Shown here: piece by piece, positions 61,043-64,000 of the stretch
Layout of the letters: each line of letters starts with the position of its first letter
Numbering within the stretch: position 1 is the first letter of the stretch
From: Vermamoeba vermiformis
Lineage: Eukaryota; Tubulinea; Echinamoebida
Direction of reading: 5' to 3'
Length of the DNA stretch: 64,000 nt
Assembly (NCBI GenBank): GCA_045837725.1
Contig: JBEWZL010000127.1
Coordinates: forward strand, 124,001-188,000
Made by a program: the position numbers and the translations under genes
The notes under the pieces: model-generated
Told to the model about the DNA's origin: nothing
The model's input: only the letters and a program-made list of their open reading frames with translations
The model's database searches: none

Positions 61043-63057
61043 TCATTGAAGCACTGAACAAAACGCCAGTTTCGCCGAGAATCTGTCGCTGGCGGTACTC
61101 AGCGTCAGTGCGGTCGGAGTTGGTGTATTGATCCCAGTATTCGTTGATTGACCACGCACTTCAACACCTGTGGGACGAGTGCTGATCTGTTTGATATATG
61201 GATCAATGTCTTCGAGGCCTTTTGTCAGACTATCTTTCGTCTCGTCTTCGTTCTGTTTCAGATCGTTGAACAGATCACTATTGAGGCACACTAGTTAGCG
61301 ATGCTAATTACCAATTATCTCAAATATTAGTACCTAATAACTTGCACGGCATCCTTTTCCGTCATATCTGATAGTTGTAAATGTTAGCGGTAAGTTGTGA
61401 GCATTCAACTAATGTGTTTAGGTAACTTACTCGTAGGATTATTGATCGTGATGATTAGTATGTAAGTTGGAGGTTGAGTTGTCGAGTTAATTGTGACTGT
61501 CACATTGATGCGCGACGGATCGATGTCGTATCTAATGAGAAATTAGTAAAAACATTACCACGATGCAAATGACATACTTTTCAGCGATATTATTGATTAT
61601 GATTTGCACGTCGCTATTGGTCAAATTAGCAGATGTTGACAGCTCAATCTCAAGTGAAGGTGCTTTGGGACATTGCAATCGAGTGGCATTTAGCAAGTCT
61701 ACTGTCAAGTTGAACGAACCAAGGAGCCAGGAGAACGAGCTGAGTGATGTCAAGGGTGATGTTTGTGATGTACGGAGAGAGTGGATATGTCAAGCTCTTG
61801 CCAGCAGAGAACAGTGTTGGTCTCGTAGTCTGAACGGCACGAAAGATGTCAGTTTCAATATGACACGTGTCAAAGGCGTCACAATAAAACTTACACCAAA
61901 GTTAGAAGGAATGAACGAATTGTATTTGCCATATGGTATCGTTTGTTGAAAGCCATCGAGGTTGTCGTAGCTAAGATACAGCTTCACGGTACTACTGTCA
62001 AGCACATCCAAGCAGTCCAGTGAAGGATTGACACGCGGAACAAACTCGCTTGGTATCGCTTCACACGACACACTCACAGGTGATGTTGGTTTGTATCCAT
62101 CAGCACACTTGCATTTGTCACTGCAGAATGATCCACCGTCACATTGTTCTGTGCCTGTCACGATGCCATCGCCACATACTGCACAAAATTTAGTCCGACG
62201 AAACACAAACAAAGGATTAATTCACGAGCCTTACCATCGATGCATTTTCCGTTGACAGACTTTCGTTCCCAATTTGCACCTGCATTCTGCGGTACAGCCA
62301 TAAGTTCGTTCACATTGCTCGCTCCCAGTGATTATGCCATTGCCGCACACTAACAAGAGATTAGAACGGTAAGCTTGGGAAATTTCAAATTCTCGAATGC
62401 GCGTACCATCCACGCAAAGGCCATTCTGACTCAGGGTTCCTGGAGCACACGTGCAATTGTTCAAACAAGACGTCGTGCTGTCACATTGTTCCGCTCCAGA
62501 GACAAGTTGATCGCCACAAACTGCGAAAAAATTAGTAAAAAAATCACGGGAGAATTTTTTTTGAGATCTGTTGCACACTTACTTGCAGGACAAGGATCAC
62601 AGTTAGTATCGCCCTTTGCAGCGTACCAATCACCAACTCTTGACGCACAGTAGTCGTAGCAGAGCTCGCAGCATTCAAAGCATTTCTTGGTATCGGATGG
62701 ACCGAATGGAGGATCAACGGAGTTACAATCAGTGTCGCTATTGCACGCTTGCAGTACCCAGCACGGTGATGTGTAGTTGATTCGTTCAAAGCCTCCTCCT
62801 CCTCGGCAAAAGCTGGCCAGATCTTTGTTTCGTTTCGGACAAACTAACTGCCAGGTATTGAATACTTGATCCACGCATGCGGTATTTGATACATCTACTG
62901 GAGCATATGCACAGACTTTAGCGGGAATTGTGCTCGCGTAATTGCTACAGAGCGAGCCAGAAATTCCGGATGTAGGTTGGCAAGTCTTTTGCGCGCTAGC
63001 TACTGTCACTAAAACAACTAAATACAATATAAATGAGCACATTGTTGCATTCGGCAT
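61043..63057 (-). CDS. secreted cysteine-rich protein with CGxG-EQC repeats
   Basis: Starts MPNATMCSFILYLVVLVTVA then ASAQ, a clear signal peptide, at 63057. The N-terminal domain is rich in cysteines (CRGGGGFERIN, CWVLQACNSDTDC, CFECCELCYDYC). Three repeats follow, one per exon: CGDQLVSGAEQCDS, CGNGIITGSEQCER and CGDGIVTGTEQCDG, each with a Cys-rich tail, like the CGDG-GEECD repeats of many protist and bacterial surface proteins. The rest is beta-rich and Thr/Asn-rich (RINVTVTINSTTQPPTYILI) with several N-glycosylation sites, ending at 61043. No clear membrane anchor. Likely an extracellular or lumenal adhesin; the ligand is unknown. An intron near 61834-61899 contains TGACACGTGTCA. Confidence 0.75.
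61861..61872. promoter_or_regulatory. intronic palindrome TGACACGTGTCA, copy 6
   Basis: Perfect copy inside a 65-nt intron of the cysteine-rich gene, near the middle of the intron. The gene-strand flank TTTGACACG matches other copies. Confidence 0.6.
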
Positions 63058-63811
63058 CAAAAAAATGAGTTAACTAGCTTACCAAAAAATTAAAACTGAT
63101 TTCGTTTCGTCCACTCGTCACTTGTTCTCTCGGTCAAATTGTGACAGTTCTCGTCCAGTGTTCGAATGCTTTTAAATTTCGATGCTATCGTTCAATTAAA
63201 CAGCTCAGTACCAATTGAAACAAGCCTGTTGCGTTCTTAAGACCTTCGGTTGCGATCCGATTGTCGAGAAACTAGGCAACAATAATATGTTAGCGACAAG
63301 ATAAAGCTATATTGAGCCTCGTAATTATATAGGTAAATGAATATATGATGTCGTTAGCGCGTTAAATACTAGACATTGTTATCACACTCAATGTGACGCG
63401 AGGTTTTTGAATCACAATTAAAACGGTTCTTTTTGCGTACCTTTTTCTCTTTATCTGTTGAACATATTGAAGACAAAGGCTAGTATGGCGCTTTAAACGA
63501 TTGTACACTTAGCTAGTTTCGCAAAGTACGAGATGTCGGAGAGGGTAAGTAGATCTTCGCTCAAAAGCCTGGTAATAGTCAGCTGCACAATTCACTCTAA
63601 ATAATTAACAAGTAATTAATATAATTTTTTAGTAATTTTACTACACGAATTAGCTCACCAAATCTAAAGATCCAAATTTTTTGGATTTAGGAGGGAAAGC
63701 CAACTTGATTGCTCGAGCTTCTATTTATTTTTTAAATATACTTCATTCTTCAATGCTTGCTAAAAATTGTCGCGTCGCCGAATTTGTGGTTGGTTACGTA
63801 AAATACAATTT
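63058..63811. other. intergenic, about 750 bp, possible lone start exon
   Basis: AT-rich region between the cysteine-rich gene start and the next minus-strand gene. On the plus strand an ATG at about 63533 is followed after four codons by GTAAGT, which resembles the start-codon exons seen elsewhere, but no continuing exon was found. No repeat or RNA gene recognised. Confidence 0.35.
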
Positions 63812-64000
63812 TTAATGCTTCTCTTTGTCTTTTTGATTCTTGCTCCGACTATCGACGAGCATATAGGCACCAGCCAATGCAGCAATGACGAGAGCCACTT
63901 TTCCTAAGTGCTTAAACGAATTATCTTCTTGAAGTAATTGCTGCCTTGGTTGCGCGTTGTAGCCATCTAATATTGCCTTAATTGTAGTAGCTACTTTCTT
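63812..64000 (-). CDS. tail-anchored membrane protein, C-terminal end (5' partial)
   Basis: The last exon of a gene running off the right edge. It encodes KKVATTIKAILDGYNAQPRQ, then HLGKVALVIAALAGAYMLVD as a single hydrophobic helix, and a strongly basic tail SRSKNQKDKEKH with TAA at 63812-63814. One C-terminal helix with a short basic tail is the arrangement of tail-anchored proteins of the ER, mitochondria or peroxisomes. The family cannot be named from this fragment. Confidence 0.5.
   Translation of the reverse strand, partial: KKVATTIKAILDGYNAQPRQQLLQEDNSFKHLGKVALVIAALAGAYMLVDSRSKNQKDKEKH

Overview
The window comes from the nuclear genome of an intron-rich, gene-dense unicellular eukaryote. 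Almost every gene is split by short introns of about 45-90 nt, usually with GTAAGT or GTACGT donors and T-rich ...TAG acceptors. Neighbouring genes are often only 20-300 bp apart. The gene mix is phosphotyrosine-type SH2 signalling, a villin headpiece, IPT/TIG, F-box and ankyrin proteins, TRAP-beta, PIG-F and JmjC proteins. This fits an amoebozoan or a related free-living protist best, but that placement is an inference. The genetic code is standard.

Left arm, 1-25.9 kb, is mostly housekeeping genes: the 3' end of a SNF2 helicase; an unknown duplicated gene (copy A); an R3H-type protein; a tiny basic protein; a proline-rich SH3-ligand-like protein; a large SH2 plus coiled-coil plus villin-headpiece protein; threonylcarbamoyl-AMP synthase (Sua5/YrdC); a SET methyltransferase; TRAP-beta; PIG-F of GPI synthesis; ribokinase; a surface alpha/beta hydrolase with an IPT/TIG domain; a four-helix membrane protein; a JmjC oxygenase; and two small unknown proteins.

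Middle, 25.9-43.5 kb, is a duplication-rich accessory block. It holds two tandem F-box/leucine-rich/ankyrin genes that share nearly identical patches. The first carries an expanded nucleoporin-like FG-repeat array. A decayed LRR gene and a small ORF lie between them. A third F-box gene with a helical-solenoid body follows, then an inverted, decayed second copy (copy B) of the unknown gene near 2-4 kb, and a small membrane-like gene.

Right arm, 43.7-64 kb: a type II Golgi-like glycosyltransferase; a very large helical protein of unknown function; enolase sharing a divergent promoter with an extended SDR; two adjacent F-box/propeller-like genes; a secreted cysteine-rich protein with CGxG-EQC repeats; and the 3' end of a tail-anchored membrane protein.

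The most unexpected signal does not belong to any gene. A perfect 12-bp palindrome, TGACACGTGTCA, occurs six times, and every copy lies inside a spliceosomal intron of a different or distant gene. A second short word, AGATCCG, is also over-represented, many copies being intronic. Several otherwise coherent host genes show single-base frame breaks, so either the assembly carries small indels or several genes are decaying. Exon boundaries were worked out by hand from splice-site phase and are approximate where stated.
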